Notes under the pieces: model-generated
Told to the model about the DNA's origin: nothing
Seen by the model: the letters and a program-made list of their open reading frames with translations, nothing else
The model's database searches: none
Assembly (NCBI RefSeq): GCF_001690655.1
Contig: NZ_LZHQ01000027.1
Coordinates: 1-64,000 of the forward strand
DNA: 64,000 bases
Source: Gilliamella sp. Occ3-1
GTDB lineage: Bacteria > Pseudomonadota > Gammaproteobacteria > Enterobacterales > Orbaceae
Direction: 5' to 3'
Made by a program: the position numbers and the translations under genes
Shown: in pieces, positions 26,273 to 36,093 of the stretch
How the letters are laid out: every line of letters begins with the position of its first letter
Position numbering within the stretch: the first letter of the stretch is position 1

Positions 26273-27271
26273 TTATTTAATTTGTAAAATGGTATCCACC
26301 AAACGATTTGAAAAACCCCATTCATTGTCGTACCAACTGACAACTTTGAGTAAAGTACCATCCATTACTTTAGTTAGCTTAGAATCAAAAATAGAGGAAG
26401 TTGGATTGCCAATAATATCAGAAGAAACAATTTCATCTTCTGTATAGGCAAGAATACCATCCATTTTTTTCAAGTTTACAGCTTTTTTGATAGTATCATT
26501 TACTAATTGTACTGTCACTTCTTTCTCTAGATTTAATGTAAGATCTATCATGGATCCAGTAATGACAGGAACACGCACCGAACCACCATCTAATTTGCCT
26601 TTTAATTCAGGAAAAACAAGTCCAATTGACTGCGCAGCACCAGTTGAAGTTGGAACAATATTTTGCGCTGCACTTCGTGCTCGCCTCATATCCCTATGCG
26701 GTGCGTCCTGAAGATTTTGATCCTGCGTATAAGCATGAATGGTTGTCATAAAGCCTGATTTAATTCCAAAATTCTCATGTAACACTTTAACTAAAGGAGC
26801 TAAACAATTTGTTGTACATGAAGCATTAGAAATAATGTGGTGTTCATCTTTGTTATATAAATGCTCATTCACCCCCTGAACAATAGTTAAATCGACATTT
26901 TTTGCTGGAGCAGAAATGAGCACTTTTTTAGCTCCAGCTTTAATATGAGACTGTGCTCTTGTGCCATCATTAAATACACCTGTTGATTCTAATACCACAT
27001 CAACTTGATGTTTAGCCCATGGGAGAGACTCAGGATCACGTTCTTGATATACCGCAATTTCTTGACCGTCAATAATTAAACAACCTTTTTTTACATCAAT
27101 ACTTTTAGTAAAACGTCCAAATGTTGTGTCATATTTTAAAAGATGAGCGAGCTGATCAATTGAACCCAGATCATTGATCGCAACAATTTTTATGTCGTGT
27201 GAACAATCCTGCAATGCACGGACAAAACTACGCCCAATACGACCAAAACCATTAATTGCTACATTAGTCAT
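26273..27271 (-). CDS. gap: glyceraldehyde-3-phosphate dehydrogenase, secondary isozyme
   Basis: 332-aa type I GAPDH that oxidises glyceraldehyde-3-phosphate with NAD and phosphate. NAD-binding motif INGFGRIGRSF at the start, active-site cysteine in SNASCTTNCLAP (about 148-159), catalytic histidine in TTIHAYTQDQ. The segment HAYTQDQNLQDAPHRDMRRARSA follows the Gram-positive/actinobacterial pattern (DQNLxDxPHxDxRRAR), not the enterobacterial GapA one, which suggests transfer and an isozyme role. Start at 27271: GGAGG lies 6 bases upstream, inside the longer TTG-started frame. Preceded by an operator-like palindrome and divergent from an MFS exporter. Could be an inhibitor-resistant GAPDH; that is inference. 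Confidence 0.9.
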   Translation of the reverse strand: MTNVAINGFGRIGRSFVRALQDCSHDIKIVAINDLGSIDQLAHLLKYDTTFGRFTKSIDVKKGCLIIDGQEIAVYQERDPESLPWAKHQVDVVLESTGVFNDGTRAQSHIKAGAKKVLISAPAKNVDLTIVQGVNEHLYNKDEHHIISNASCTTNCLAPLVKVLHENFGIKSGFMTTIHAYTQDQNLQDAPHRDMRRARSAAQNIVPTSTGAAQSIGLVFPELKGKLDGGSVRVPVITGSMIDLTLNLEKEVTVQLVNDTIKKAVNLKKMDGILAYTEDEIVSSDIIGNPTSSIFDSKLTKVMDGTLLKVVSWYDNEWGFSNRLVDTILQIK

Positions 27272-27297
27272 TATTACCTCCAATTATATTAATAAAA

Positions 27298-27313
27298 CAT
27301 ACTAATTGGTACG
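27298..27313. promoter_or_regulatory. operator-like palindrome before gap
   Basis: CATACTAATTGGTACG differs at two bases from the perfect palindrome at 27432-27447. It lies 27 bases upstream of the GAPDH start codon, a fit position for a repressor site. Confidence 0.6.
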
Positions 27314-27431
27314 GTAACACAAAAAACACCCTATATACTAATTAAAATTAAAATAATTAATAAATGCAAATAATTCACTGAAATTTATTTAATTTTACTT
27401 ATACAAATAAATAGAATACCATAAATCAAAA

Positions 27432-27447
27432 CATACCAATTGGTATG
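27432..27447. promoter_or_regulatory. perfect palindromic operator before the MFS gene
   Basis: CATACCAATTGGTATG is a perfect 16-bp palindrome 22 bases upstream of the MFS start at 27470. With its near copy at 27298-27313 it brackets the 200-base divergent promoter region, as expected for control by the adjacent TetR protein. Confidence 0.65.
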
Positions 27448-27469
27448 CAATTAAGTAAGGAAAAATTAA

Positions 27470-28695
27470 ATGGATAAAAAAAATAATTATCGTTGGTTTG
27501 TGCTTGGAATTGGTGTTCTGGCACAAGCAACATTTGCGATGGGTTTTGCTGGCATACCCATTACTGGAATTTTTAATGCGAGATACTTATCATTTTTCAT
27601 TATACGAACTTGGTTTCGTTTTAGGAGCAATGGGATTAGGTGTTGCAGCTTCAGAGATAATTTGGGGGATCCTGACAGATAAATTAGGTGACAAAAAGGT
27701 TTTGATTTTTGGGTTATGGTCGTCAGCTATAATGTATGCCTTAATCGCTATATCACTCACGCCAGAAGCTTCACTTGGTGGTGTTAAATATTTACATTTG
27801 GGAGTAGCACTAGTTGTAACAGGAGCTTTCAGCGGTAGTATTAACTCATCATCAGGCAGAACTGTGATGTCATGGTTTGATGATAGTGAACGTGGATTTG
27901 CTATGAGTGTTCGTCAAACCGCAATCCCAGTTGGCGGTGCGATTGGAACTGGACTACTGCCTTGGTTATCCTATTCATATGGATTTGAACTGATGTTTAT
28001 TGTATTAGCTACCACAGGCTTTAGCGTTGGTCTTGTAGTTGTATTGTTTATCAACACTAAACAGAGTGAATCAAAATATACACCAAAATCAACCCTCACT
28101 ATCCCCTCCCCCACTAAAAACTGGGGCAGTTTGGAGGGTCGTTATGGCTGCGGGTTTTCTAACGGTACCTCAAATGGCAGTACTCACATTTGGTAGCATC
28201 TATATGCGTGATAACCTACATATAGATTTAACATCAATAGCTATTATTCTTATTGGTGTTCAGATTGGTGGTGGGCTGCTCAGGATCTGGTCAGGTTACT
28301 ATACAGACAAAAAAAAGAATCGTATTGCCTTATTAAAATATTACGCCATACTTGGCGGAATGGCATCTTTATCTTTAATGCTTTGTTTAATGGTGAGTAA
28401 TACATATATCGGCATTATATTTATTGTGTTAACGGGGTTATTTGGCCATGCGTGGCACGGTATTGCTTATACCGAGGTAGCAGTGAAAGCGGGCATTGAA
28501 CGTGCGGGAACAGCCTTGGGTATGATTGGCACTACCGTATTTATCACTTCGTTTCTAACTCCTATTATCATTACTGATATCGCCCATAGCTACGGATGGC
28601 GAACGGTATGGGGCACTGTAACCATTCTGACATTTGCTTCGCTATTGTGTTTTATTTCATTGGCGAAAAAGGAAAAAGCGACGCTTTCAAATTGA
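27470..28695 (+). pseudogene. MFS transporter, frameshifted twice
   Basis: A 12-helix major facilitator of about 408 codons whose frame is broken by two single-base insertions. The first is after ITGIF near 27575-27580 (expected continuation MRDTYHFSLYELGFVLGAMG). The second is in a GGGG run near 28122-28125 (expected KNWAVWRVVMAAGFLT). Apart from these, conserved segments are intact, such as WGILTDKLGDKK (MFS loop 2-3 motif) and ERGFAMSVRQTAIPVGGAIG. It starts after AAGGA and a perfect palindrome, divergent from the GAPDH gene. It may be a true pseudogene or carry assembly errors in homopolymers. Probably an exporter controlled by the TetR protein. Confidence 0.85.
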
Positions 28696-28993
28696 AAACT
28701 AATTTAAAAGTATTTGTTCAGTTAAATATGATGATTGCCACTCACGCTTTAGCTATAAAAACAAAATTAGTTACTAATGTTTACGCTTTTAGCCTAATAT
28801 CAGAATTACATTTAGTAGACTGACCAATAAATACTTAAGCATAATTTTAAGCTTAAAACATTTATATTATTTGCCATAAAATCGATCCTATATTACATTG
28901 ATTTTATTTAATTTTTTACACTCAACTAATAACTTTCGTTAGTTAACACAGCATGGGATATAAATTTACTTTTATACTAAATAGATATTTTAT

Positions 28994-29069
<76 letters not shown>

Positions 29070-29141
29070 TTATTGAAGTGCTTTGTAAGAAGTGGTGAGC
29101 ATTATACAAAAATTTTTGTATCTCGCAACCTCTTTTTATTA

Positions 29142-29399
29142 TTATTTTTTGTCTTTCCAACTAAGTGATTCAAAAACACCAAATAAAAATAACCGTAACA
29201 CTTTAAATTTGTCTTGTTGTTTTTCTTGTTTGGTCATGGTTGAGTTTAACATCCAAGCTTGTAAGCCATGAGTAACAGTAAAGGCGATTAGGCCAATATT
29301 GGCAACAACATTTGCCGGTTTTGGATATGGGTAGATTAAGTTAAATAATAAAAATAACCACATTAATGAATATAAGGTTTTACCAATAAAGATGAACAT
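29142..29399 (-). CDS. yhhL: DUF1145 family membrane protein (YhhL-like)
   Basis: 85-aa protein with two or three hydrophobic stretches (KTLYSLMWLFLLFNLIYPYP, VVANIGLIAFTVTHGLQAWML), the pattern of DUF1145. E. coli YhhL is 89 aa and also lies next to rsmD. It starts 3 bases after the rsmD stop, so the two are co-transcribed. Function unknown. Confidence 0.82.
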   Translation of the reverse strand: MFIFIGKTLYSLMWLFLLFNLIYPYPKPANVVANIGLIAFTVTHGLQAWMLNSTMTKQEKQQDKFKVLRLFLFGVFESLSWKDKK

Positions 29400-29402
29400 T
29401 AA

Positions 29403-29963
29403 TTATTTTTCTCGTATAAATAGATAGCTGTGAACTTGCCCTGCAGTCTTTTCACGATGTAGGCGCCAGTTAGTTGGAATATAAGTTGTTAGATCATGCT
29501 GTATTTCTATTTCAATATAAATATAAGCTGACGGCTTTAGCCAGTTATTATTCTCAAGCTCGCTAACCGTTTTTTCGACTAATGATTGATGAAATGGCGG
29601 ATCGATAAATACAATATCAAACTGTTTTACAGCAGGTCTGTTTAGCCACTGTAAAGTGTCGGTATGATAAATATCGAGTGCGTCGCTAGCAATAATCTGT
29701 TTATTTTTGATAAGTAGTTGCGCTACTTGTTTATCTTTTTCAAGCAAAGTAACTCTTTGGGCACCTCTTGATGCGGCTTCAAAGCCTAATGAGCCACTAC
29801 CCGAAAAGCAGTCCAAACAATCACTATCATGTATAACTGGCATTAACCAGTTGTATAGGGTTTCTTTGATTCGATCGGTAGTTGGGCGTAATCCTTGTTT
29901 GTCTAGTACCGACAATTTACGCCCGCGCCATTTTCCGCCAATAATTCTTATTGAACCATTCAT
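29403..29963 (-). CDS. rsmD: 16S rRNA m2G966 methyltransferase RsmD
   Basis: 186-aa SAM-dependent methyltransferase that makes m2G966 in 16S rRNA of the small subunit. Family start IRIIGGKWRGRKL, then RPTTDRIKETLYNWL, the SAM-binding motif LDCFSGSGSLGFEAASRGA (about 50-68) and the catalytic FIDPPF (about 118-123, the NPPY-type motif). Length matches E. coli RsmD (198 aa). It follows mrcA by 13 bases; the usual neighbours ftsYEX are not here. Confidence 0.95.
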   Translation of the reverse strand: MNGSIRIIGGKWRGRKLSVLDKQGLRPTTDRIKETLYNWLMPVIHDSDCLDCFSGSGSLGFEAASRGAQRVTLLEKDKQVAQLLIKNKQIIASDALDIYHTDTLQWLNRPAVKQFDIVFIDPPFHQSLVEKTVSELENNNWLKPSAYIYIEIEIQHDLTTYIPTNWRLHREKTAGQVHSYLFIREK

Positions 29964-29976
29964 GTTAAATCCTTTA

Positions 29977-32511
29977 TCAGAATAGTTCAGAAGTATTACC
30001 TTCTGAATCTGTTACTTCCGTGCCCACCTCTTGGATCGCATAAGTTGTCGGTTCGGTACCTTTTATAAAGTACTCTGACATTTTTTTAGAGCCTGATTGA
30101 GGTAATAAACCCGTTTTTTGATCGATAGTGACAGAAATTACATTTTGTGGTTTTACATCTTCTATTACTGGTACATCTTTTAGAGCTACTTTCATATAAT
30201 CAACCCATATTGGATTTGCAGTTACTGCGCCTGCTTCTGCTCGAAAAGTTCGACCCAACTCACGGCGGTGATCATCAAATCCCATCCAAACAGTGGTCAC
30301 AATATTACCACCAAATCCAGAAAACCAAACGTCCTTAGATGAGTTAGTTGTTCCCGTTTTACCACCTACATCTTTTCTACCCAATTCTTTTGCACGCCAT
30401 GCAGTACCTTGCCAATCTGAACCACCAAATACGATAGAGCGAAGACCATCTTTCATAATAAACGCAATACCACTATTTACTGTGTGTGGTGCATATTTTG
30501 GCATTACATCAGTGTTAATATTATCAGTGTTAATATTAGGTAAGACTAAATTATCATCTGCTTTTAAGTTTTCTTTGTCTGGCTCTTCATTAATATTTGA
30601 TTCACTTTTAACATTAGCAAGTGATGCTGGTGTTGATTCAGCAATGATCTCATCATCAGCACAATTGTGACAAGCAATCAAAGGTTGATGCTGATAAATT
30701 ACACCATTACCATCATTTTCCTCAATTTTTTCAATTAAATATGGTGTTATTAAATAACCTCCGTTAGTGATAACCGAGTAAGCTCTTGCCACTTGCAATG
30801 GCGTAAATGAAGCCGAGCCTAAAGCCAACGATTCATTATGAGAAATGTTTTCTTTAGGAAATCCAAAACGCTCTAAATAAGTTGCGGCATAATCTATACC
30901 AACTGCACGCAATGCTCTTACCATCATTACATTTTTAGACATTCCTAGCCCAATTCTTAAACGTAGAGGCCCTGCATAGGTAGGTGGTGAGTTTTTTGGA
31001 CGCCATATTGCACTACCTGCAGAACGGACAATAGGTGCGTCATTAAGAAGTGTCGCCATTGTTAAACCTTGCTCTAATGTTGAGGTATAAATAAATGGTT
31101 TAATATTCGAGCCTAATTGTCGAATTGCTTGCGTTGCTCGATTAAATTTACTCAAATTAAAATCATAACCACCAACAATTGCTTTGATCGCACCATTGTC
31201 TGAATCAAGTGATACTAGTGCAGCATTAACAGCTGGGATTTGTGATAATTCCCAATTATCACCAGTTTTTTTGACCCAAATTAACTGTCCTACCTTTATG
31301 GTGTCAGAGACTTTTCTTGGGTAAGCGCCTTGTCTTGTATCGCTAATAAATGGGCGAGCCCATTTCATATTTTCATATGCTATAGTAATATTACTTTTAT
31401 CAGATAATACCGCTGTTGCTTCTTTATCTGAAGATGTCATCACTACAGCTGGACATATGCCAGCATAGCATATGTATTTATTAAGGGTCTGATGGATCTG
31501 TTCAAAATCCCATGGAGTTTCGTTCGGTTGCCATAATACTTTTTCAGCACCACGATACCCGTGCCTGATATCATAATCAATAATATGCTTTTGCACCGTT
31601 TCTGTTGCGGCTATTTGATCAGTTTTTGATATAGTCGTATAGACCTTATAGCCATCTGTGTAAGCATTTTCGCCAAATTTGTCATACATGAATTGACGTG
31701 CCATTTCGGCAACATAAGGCGCCGAAAACTCAATTTGTGGTGAATGGTAGTTAGCACCTAGCGGTTTTCTAATCGCTGCGTAATATTCTGCTTGAGTAAT
31801 ATAGGATTGATCTAGCATTCGTCCTAGTACCCAATTGCGCCTTGTTAATGCGCGTTCTGGATGTGAAATTGGGTTGTAAGCTGATGGCGCATTTGGTAAA
31901 CCGGCTAATAAAGCCGCTTCATCAACAGTTAACTGATCAGGTGTTTTACCAAAAAAAGTATAAGATGCTGCTGCAACACCATATGCTCTAGAACCAAAGT
32001 TAATCATGTTAAGGTATAGTGCCATGATTTCTTCTTTTGATAACTCTTTTTCCATACGGATAGCTAAAATCATTTCTTTGACTTTACGCGTTATGCTTTT
32101 TTCAGGTGTTAAGAAAAAGTTCTTAGCGACTTGTTGCGTAATTGTACTTCCACCTTGAGAAAATCCTTTCTGCTTTAAACCAACATACATCGCTCGAACA
32201 ATACCAATTGGATCGATACCAAAATGCTCATGGAAACGGGCATCTTCGGTTGCAATAACAGCATTAATAACTATTGGGGGAATTTTATCATATCTCAAAG
32301 GAGTCCTGCGCCGTTCTCCAAAAATGGCAATTATTTCTCCATCCTTACTTAATACTTGCATTGGTGTTTGCAATTTAACATTTTTTAATGTTGCAACATC
32401 GGGAAGATCCTTCGAATAATGAGCATAACCTGCAATGCCAATAATCAAGCCGCAAAGAAATAAGCCAATGAATAATTTTAGAAGAAAATTTAACACTCTA
32501 ATTAATATCAC
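29977..32511 (-). CDS. mrcA: penicillin-binding protein 1A
   Basis: 844-aa bifunctional peptidoglycan synthase (E. coli PBP1A 850 aa) anchored by one N-terminal helix (residues 5-27). The glycosyltransferase GT51 domain shows EDARFHEHFGID (catalytic glutamate, about 90-101) and GGSTITQQVAKNFFL. An OB-like insert follows. The transpeptidase motifs are SNIK (SxxK, in RQLGSNIKPFIY), SKN (GMSKNVMMVRAL) and KTGT (GGKTGTTNSSKDVWFSGF). Upstream is a 245-base gap towards the divergent ygfX-like gene. In E. coli mrcA is likewise divergent from hofM, but here other genes intervene. Confidence 0.96.
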   Translation of the reverse strand: MILIRVLNFLLKLFIGLFLCGLIIGIAGYAHYSKDLPDVATLKNVKLQTPMQVLSKDGEIIAIFGERRRTPLRYDKIPPIVINAVIATEDARFHEHFGIDPIGIVRAMYVGLKQKGFSQGGSTITQQVAKNFFLTPEKSITRKVKEMILAIRMEKELSKEEIMALYLNMINFGSRAYGVAAASYTFFGKTPDQLTVDEAALLAGLPNAPSAYNPISHPERALTRRNWVLGRMLDQSYITQAEYYAAIRKPLGANYHSPQIEFSAPYVAEMARQFMYDKFGENAYTDGYKVYTTISKTDQIAATETVQKHIIDYDIRHGYRGAEKVLWQPNETPWDFEQIHQTLNKYICYAGICPAVVMTSSDKEATAVLSDKSNITIAYENMKWARPFISDTRQGAYPRKVSDTIKVGQLIWVKKTGDNWELSQIPAVNAALVSLDSDNGAIKAIVGGYDFNLSKFNRATQAIRQLGSNIKPFIYTSTLEQGLTMATLLNDAPIVRSAGSAIWRPKNSPPTYAGPLRLRIGLGMSKNVMMVRALRAVGIDYAATYLERFGFPKENISHNESLALGSASFTPLQVARAYSVITNGGYLITPYLIEKIEENDGNGVIYQHQPLIACHNCADDEIIAESTPASLANVKSESNINEEPDKENLKADDNLVLPNINTDNINTDVMPKYAPHTVNSGIAFIMKDGLRSIVFGGSDWQGTAWRAKELGRKDVGGKTGTTNSSKDVWFSGFGGNIVTTVWMGFDDHRRELGRTFRAEAGAVTANPIWVDYMKVALKDVPVIEDVKPQNVISVTIDQKTGLLPQSGSKKMSEYFIKGTEPTTYAIQEVGTEVTDSEGNTSELF

Positions 32512-32756
32512 AAATCTTTCCTTTCTAAATTTTAAGGCAAAAATAATGGCACGAGAATTCTCTCTGCGCTAAATTTAGTAAAACTGCTTTCAGGTCAAGA
32601 TCATCACATTGACATTAAAAGAAATGCTAATGGCCGATGTCTTGTTTATTAAAACACGCTAAAATTATGAGCATTATCTCCCATCTTTATCTTTATTTTA
32701 AGTGATTTTTTACCAAATAATGAAATAATTCTAATTTAACCAGTAAAGACGGAATT

Positions 32757-33161
32757 ATGTGGAGCATAAAACTTAGCATATCAAAGATACAATTACTGAT
32801 CTCAACTCTTTTTTACTCAGTGTTAATCGCACTTTGTTTAGTTATGTTTGCTAACACATCCTTAAATTGTTATACCTTTGTTATTATTCTATTATTAATA
32901 ATAGAATACTGGCACTGCCTATGTTATTTCAAAACTATTAAAGGCGAATTTGCGTTATTTCACTGTATCAATCAAATATACTGGCACAAACAACGTTGGT
33001 ACTTAATACATAAACCGTTGATATTTCGTTATATCATTATTTTGAATTTAAAATCCCGACATAATGGCAAACGCTGTACGCTGTTATTAATGGTTGATAA
33101 TCTTCAACCTAACTATTGGCGTACATTACGTTTTTACTTAAAGCAAATCGAATTAACTTGA
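32757..33161 (+). CDS. ygfX: YgfX/CptA-like membrane protein
   Basis: 134-aa protein with two N-terminal membrane helices (about 12-50) and a basic cytoplasmic tail, the same plan and size as E. coli YgfX (135 aa). The tail pattern W-x-L-x-KPLIFRY-x6-LNLKSRHNGKR...LLLMVDNL...YWRTLRFYLKQ lines up with YgfX (WSIVKAPW, LRLRSDGGKRQ, LAADSM, WRDLRRILLQ). YgfX has been described both as a toxin-like inhibitor of FtsZ/MreB and as a partner of SdhE. The usual sdhE gene is not found upstream. Confidence 0.65.
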   Translation: MWSIKLSISKIQLLISTLFYSVLIALCLVMFANTSLNCYTFVIILLLIIEYWHCLCYFKTIKGEFALFHCINQIYWHKQRWYLIHKPLIFRYIIILNLKSRHNGKRCTLLLMVDNLQPNYWRTLRFYLKQIELT

Positions 33162-33208
33162 CACAAACACCTACTTTCCTGAAACTTTTTGTCATAAAAA
33201 TCGTTACA

Positions 33209-33445
33209 TTAATGAGATTTTTTGATCCAATACTGATAAGGTTGAGATTCTATTTGCAATGACAGTAATTGATGATCCATATGGCGGCAAAAGCTAGGTA
33301 CATCACGAGTAGTTGCAAAATCATCAGCGATCACATAAAGAACTTGTCCTATAGATAGTTCTCGGATCGCTTTTCTAATCAACATAATAGGTTCAGGACA
33401 ACGCAATCCAAGCGTATTGAGTTCTTTGTCAATAGTTATATTCAT
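33209..33445 (-). CDS. tusA: TusA-family sulfur carrier
   Basis: 78-aa sulfurtransferase (E. coli TusA 81 aa). The family signature [18 protein letters not shown] contains the active cysteine in the CPxP motif at about residue 15. The segment [22 protein letters not shown] is also typical. TusA passes sulfur from IscS towards tRNA 2-thiouridine and molybdenum cofactor synthesis. It begins 20 bases after the yigL stop, so the two genes probably share a transcript. Confidence 0.94.
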   Translation of the reverse strand: MNITIDKELNTLGLRCPEPIMLIRKAIRELSIGQVLYVIADDFATTRDVPSFCRHMDHQLLSLQIESQPYQYWIKKSH

Positions 33446-33465
33446 CTTTAAATGATATTTGATAA

Positions 33466-34269
33466 TTATAAAAAAATATTACTTAGATAATGGGTCACAG
33501 CATCTTGAGCATTTGATCCAATAACCTCTAATTCGGGCAATAATGCTTTTAATTCCGAGCTTCCATTTTGCATTATACAGCCTTTACCCGCGACTTTTAA
33601 CATTTCGTAGTCATTCATACCATCACCAAAAGCAATGCTATTTTTTAAGCTATAACCTAATTTTTCTACCACTTTTTTTAGTGCGCTGCCCTTAGACACA
33701 TTTTCTGCCATTACTTCAAGGCAATTTAAAGTTGAAAAAGCAACGCTAAGCCTGCCACCAAATTTTGCATCAAGTCGATTTTTTAATTGAACCAAATGTG
33801 GGTAAAGTGCATTATCTGTAGTAGTAAAATAAATTTTAGCAACATCGCTGGTATCAAAATTAAGTGGATTAAATAATTGATAAGTAAAATTTGTCTCTCG
33901 ATAAAATTCTAATGAATATGAATCTTCTTTATTAATTAGCCAATGATCACCTCGATATAAATGAGTATAAACTAAAGGATCATTCATGCTCATTTTTGCT
34001 ACCTCACTGACAAGCGATGGTTCAATACTTTGACTAAAAATTAGATTGCCTTCGCTATCATGCACCCTAGCACCATTTGCTGTTATCATGAATGCATCAA
34101 TTTCCATATTTTCTCGCATTTGAGCGACATCAATGTGGTGTCTACCAGTAGCAAAAACAAAATGAATACCTTTTTTACGTAGCGCTTGAAGAACTTGTTT
34201 GGTATAAGGCGATAAGCTATGTTCAGGAGTTAATAAAGTGCCGTCTAAATCAGAAGCAACAACATGCAT
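33466..34269 (-). CDS. yigL: HAD phosphatase YigL (pyridoxal phosphatase type)
   Basis: 267-aa Cof-type HAD hydrolase. Motif I is ASDLDGTLL with the nucleophile aspartate at about residue 7, motif II FATGRHH, motif III the lysine in [12 protein letters not shown], and motif [13 protein letters not shown]. Length and sequence follow E. coli YigL (266 aa; shared segments [18 protein letters not shown] and [15 protein letters not shown]), which dephosphorylates pyridoxal phosphate and sugar phosphates. Followed by tusA. Confidence 0.92.
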   Translation of the reverse strand: MHVVASDLDGTLLTPEHSLSPYTKQVLQALRKKGIHFVFATGRHHIDVAQMRENMEIDAFMITANGARVHDSEGNLIFSQSIEPSLVSEVAKMSMNDPLVYTHLYRGDHWLINKEDSYSLEFYRETNFTYQLFNPLNFDTSDVAKIYFTTTDNALYPHLVQLKNRLDAKFGGRLSVAFSTLNCLEVMAENVSKGSALKKVVEKLGYSLKNSIAFGDGMNDYEMLKVAGKGCIMQNGSSELKALLPELEVIGSNAQDAVTHYLSNIFL

Positions 34270-34391
34270 AATATTCTCTACTTTTATAATAATCGTAATA
34301 ATAATGACTTAAATAAGATACTTTAAAATACAAATCACTTATCAAAGCAAACGCTAAAATAAGTTAAAGTATGATACAACTCTGTTGACAT

Positions 34392-35729
34392 TTACTCAAC
34401 CAATTGAGGTGTAATAAAAATAACTAGCTCTCGTTTTTGTTGTTTATTACTGTTATGTCTAAATAAATTTCCAATAATTGACATGTCACCTACACTAGGT
34501 ACCTTTTCTTTACTTTTAGTATTAAATTGTTGAAATATTCCCCCTAATACTACTGTTTCGCCATTTTTTATTTGAACTTGTGTTTTGATCTCTTGCGTAT
34601 CAATAGCTAGCGCTTCACCACCATCACTACGCTTTATTGAGCGACCAGCTGTATTTTGCGTAATATATAAATCTAAAATTATCCGATTATCTGATAGTAT
34701 TTTAGGAGTAACTTCTAACCCCAAAACCGCAGACTTAAATTCAATAGATGTAGAACCATTATTACCACTAGAAACCTCGTAAGGGATTTCAGTGCCTTGT
34801 TTTATCGATGCCATATTTTGATTAGCTGTTAACAAATTAGGACTGGCTATAATTTCAAGTTGATTTTCTGATTCAAGTGCTGACAATTCTAAATTAAGTA
34901 AATGACCAGATATTTTAGTTAAATTAAAACCTACAGTTGTAGTGGGGTAACTAGCGCCAAGCCCCACATCAAACTTATCTAATAGTTGCGATGATTTTCC
35001 TGAATATCCCCATTTTATACCCAGCTCTGACATACTCTCTTCATTCATGGTAACAATATGCGCTGAAATATGAACTTGAGGCATTGGTTTATCCATCGTT
35101 TTAACTAATTTTTGGATATTAGCAAATTGTTTAGCTAAATCGGTAATAATAAGTGAATTTGTCCGCTTATCGATCGCAACCTTACCCCGTTCTGATAATA
35201 ATCCTTGTTGTTGAATTGTTTCAATTAAGGTGGTTGGGTCTGCATGATTAACTGCTATAGGCAAAGAACTAAGTGGCTGGTTTAATTCTTTCTCTTTTTG
35301 TTCGGATTGTTGTTTTTTTAATGAAAATTCTGGTTCTATCGCTTTAGAAACGAACAAAATATTATCATCAACTTCGGCTTGTAAATTTGCCGAATCCAAT
35401 ATGATCTTTAGCGCTTTGTGCCAATCAACATCGTTGAGTTTAATAGTTTGCTTAATTGGTATATCTTCGGACATGACTAAATTCATCTGCTGACTATCGG
35501 CTAAAGCTTGTAAGATAATTGCAATGTCGGTTTGGTAAAATGTCATTGAGATATTTTTTTGCGAATCGACATTTACTGATTTCTTCATATTAGCATGAGT
35601 TGCATTTATAACCATTGTTAAAAATATAAAAATTATTATAGTTAACAAACTTATTTTTGCTTTAGTCAATCTGCAAATACATTGATCTAACCATTGATAC
35701 GTTTGATTTTTACTATTGTTATTATTCAT
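34392..35729 (-). CDS. hofQ: HofQ/ComE-type secretin for DNA uptake
   Basis: 445-aa outer-membrane secretin of the type IV pilus competence family (HofQ in E. coli, ComE in Haemophilus), through which DNA is taken up. After a long N-terminus with a hydrophobic segment (about 27-46) come the STN-like region (ISMTFYQTDIAIILQALAD), N-domains (TNSLIITDLAKQF) and the secretin core (LEIIASPNLLTANQNMASIKQGTEIPYE, VVLGGIFQQ, PSVGDMSIIGNLFRH). The unusually long leader may mean that translation starts at a later ATG. It ends the hof operon and overlaps hofP by 8 bases. Confidence 0.9.
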   Translation of the reverse strand: MNNNNSKNQTYQWLDQCICRLTKAKISLLTIIIFIFLTMVINATHANMKKSVNVDSQKNISMTFYQTDIAIILQALADSQQMNLVMSEDIPIKQTIKLNDVDWHKALKIILDSANLQAEVDDNILFVSKAIEPEFSLKKQQSEQKEKELNQPLSSLPIAVNHADPTTLIETIQQQGLLSERGKVAIDKRTNSLIITDLAKQFANIQKLVKTMDKPMPQVHISAHIVTMNEESMSELGIKWGYSGKSSQLLDKFDVGLGASYPTTTVGFNLTKISGHLLNLELSALESENQLEIIASPNLLTANQNMASIKQGTEIPYEVSSGNNGSTSIEFKSAVLGLEVTPKILSDNRIILDLYITQNTAGRSIKRSDGGEALAIDTQEIKTQVQIKNGETVVLGGIFQQFNTKSKEKVPSVGDMSIIGNLFRHNSNKQQKRELVIFITPQLVE

Positions 35730-36093
35730 TTAGCGACATTGTCCATGATACAGTACTATGGCAATAATCAGGTAAATCGGCTTGCCACGTTATTTTATTG
35801 TTTAATAAAGATTGCAAACGCCAAGGAAACAAAACGTTAGGCACCACATCATCGGTTATAGCTAACCATTGATTTTCAGATATTAACCAAATTTGCTGAT
35901 AATTCTGATCAATTTGATTCATGCTTCCCCTAAAATGCCAAACTTGAATTTGTTCAAGCAGTAACGCCGTTTGCTCACTACAAGAAACAGAGTTATTTTG
36001 TTGAAAAGGATCTCGTTCTAAAGACATATCAGCCTTTAGTTCAAAACAGATAGCAATTAATAAGTTAATAAATTGATAGAGATAACGTTTCAC
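35722..36093 (-). CDS. hofP: HofP/ComD-like (PilP) pilus lipoprotein-type protein
   Basis: 123-aa protein with a hydrophobic N-terminus (YLYQFINLLIAICFELKA), followed by ERDPFQ, the pilotin-like RDPF motif of PilP/HofP. The domain has two cysteines (C38, C111 approximately). It probably links the inner-membrane HofNO complex to the HofQ secretin. The start overlaps hofO (4 bases) and the end overlaps hofQ. Confidence 0.75.
   Translation of the reverse strand: MKRYLYQFINLLIAICFELKADMSLERDPFQQNNSVSCSEQTALLLEQIQVWHFRGSMNQIDQNYQQIWLISENQWLAITDDVVPNVLFPWRLQSLLNNKITWQADLPDYCHSTVSWTMSLNE

Noticed and set aside
27470..27682. 70-codon frame as an independent small protein
   Set aside because: It is the first part of the frameshifted MFS transporter; membrane-helix sequence continues in the next frame.
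26273..28695. GAPDH plus MFS as an arsenate detoxification pair (GAPDH with ArsJ)
   Set aside because: The MFS sequence does not look like ArsJ, and no ars genes or ArsR-type regulator are nearby.
30147..30670. Plus-strand frames within mrcA (30147-30338, 30293-30670)
   Set aside because: Antisense to a well-supported PBP1A gene, no ribosome sites, low-complexity translation.
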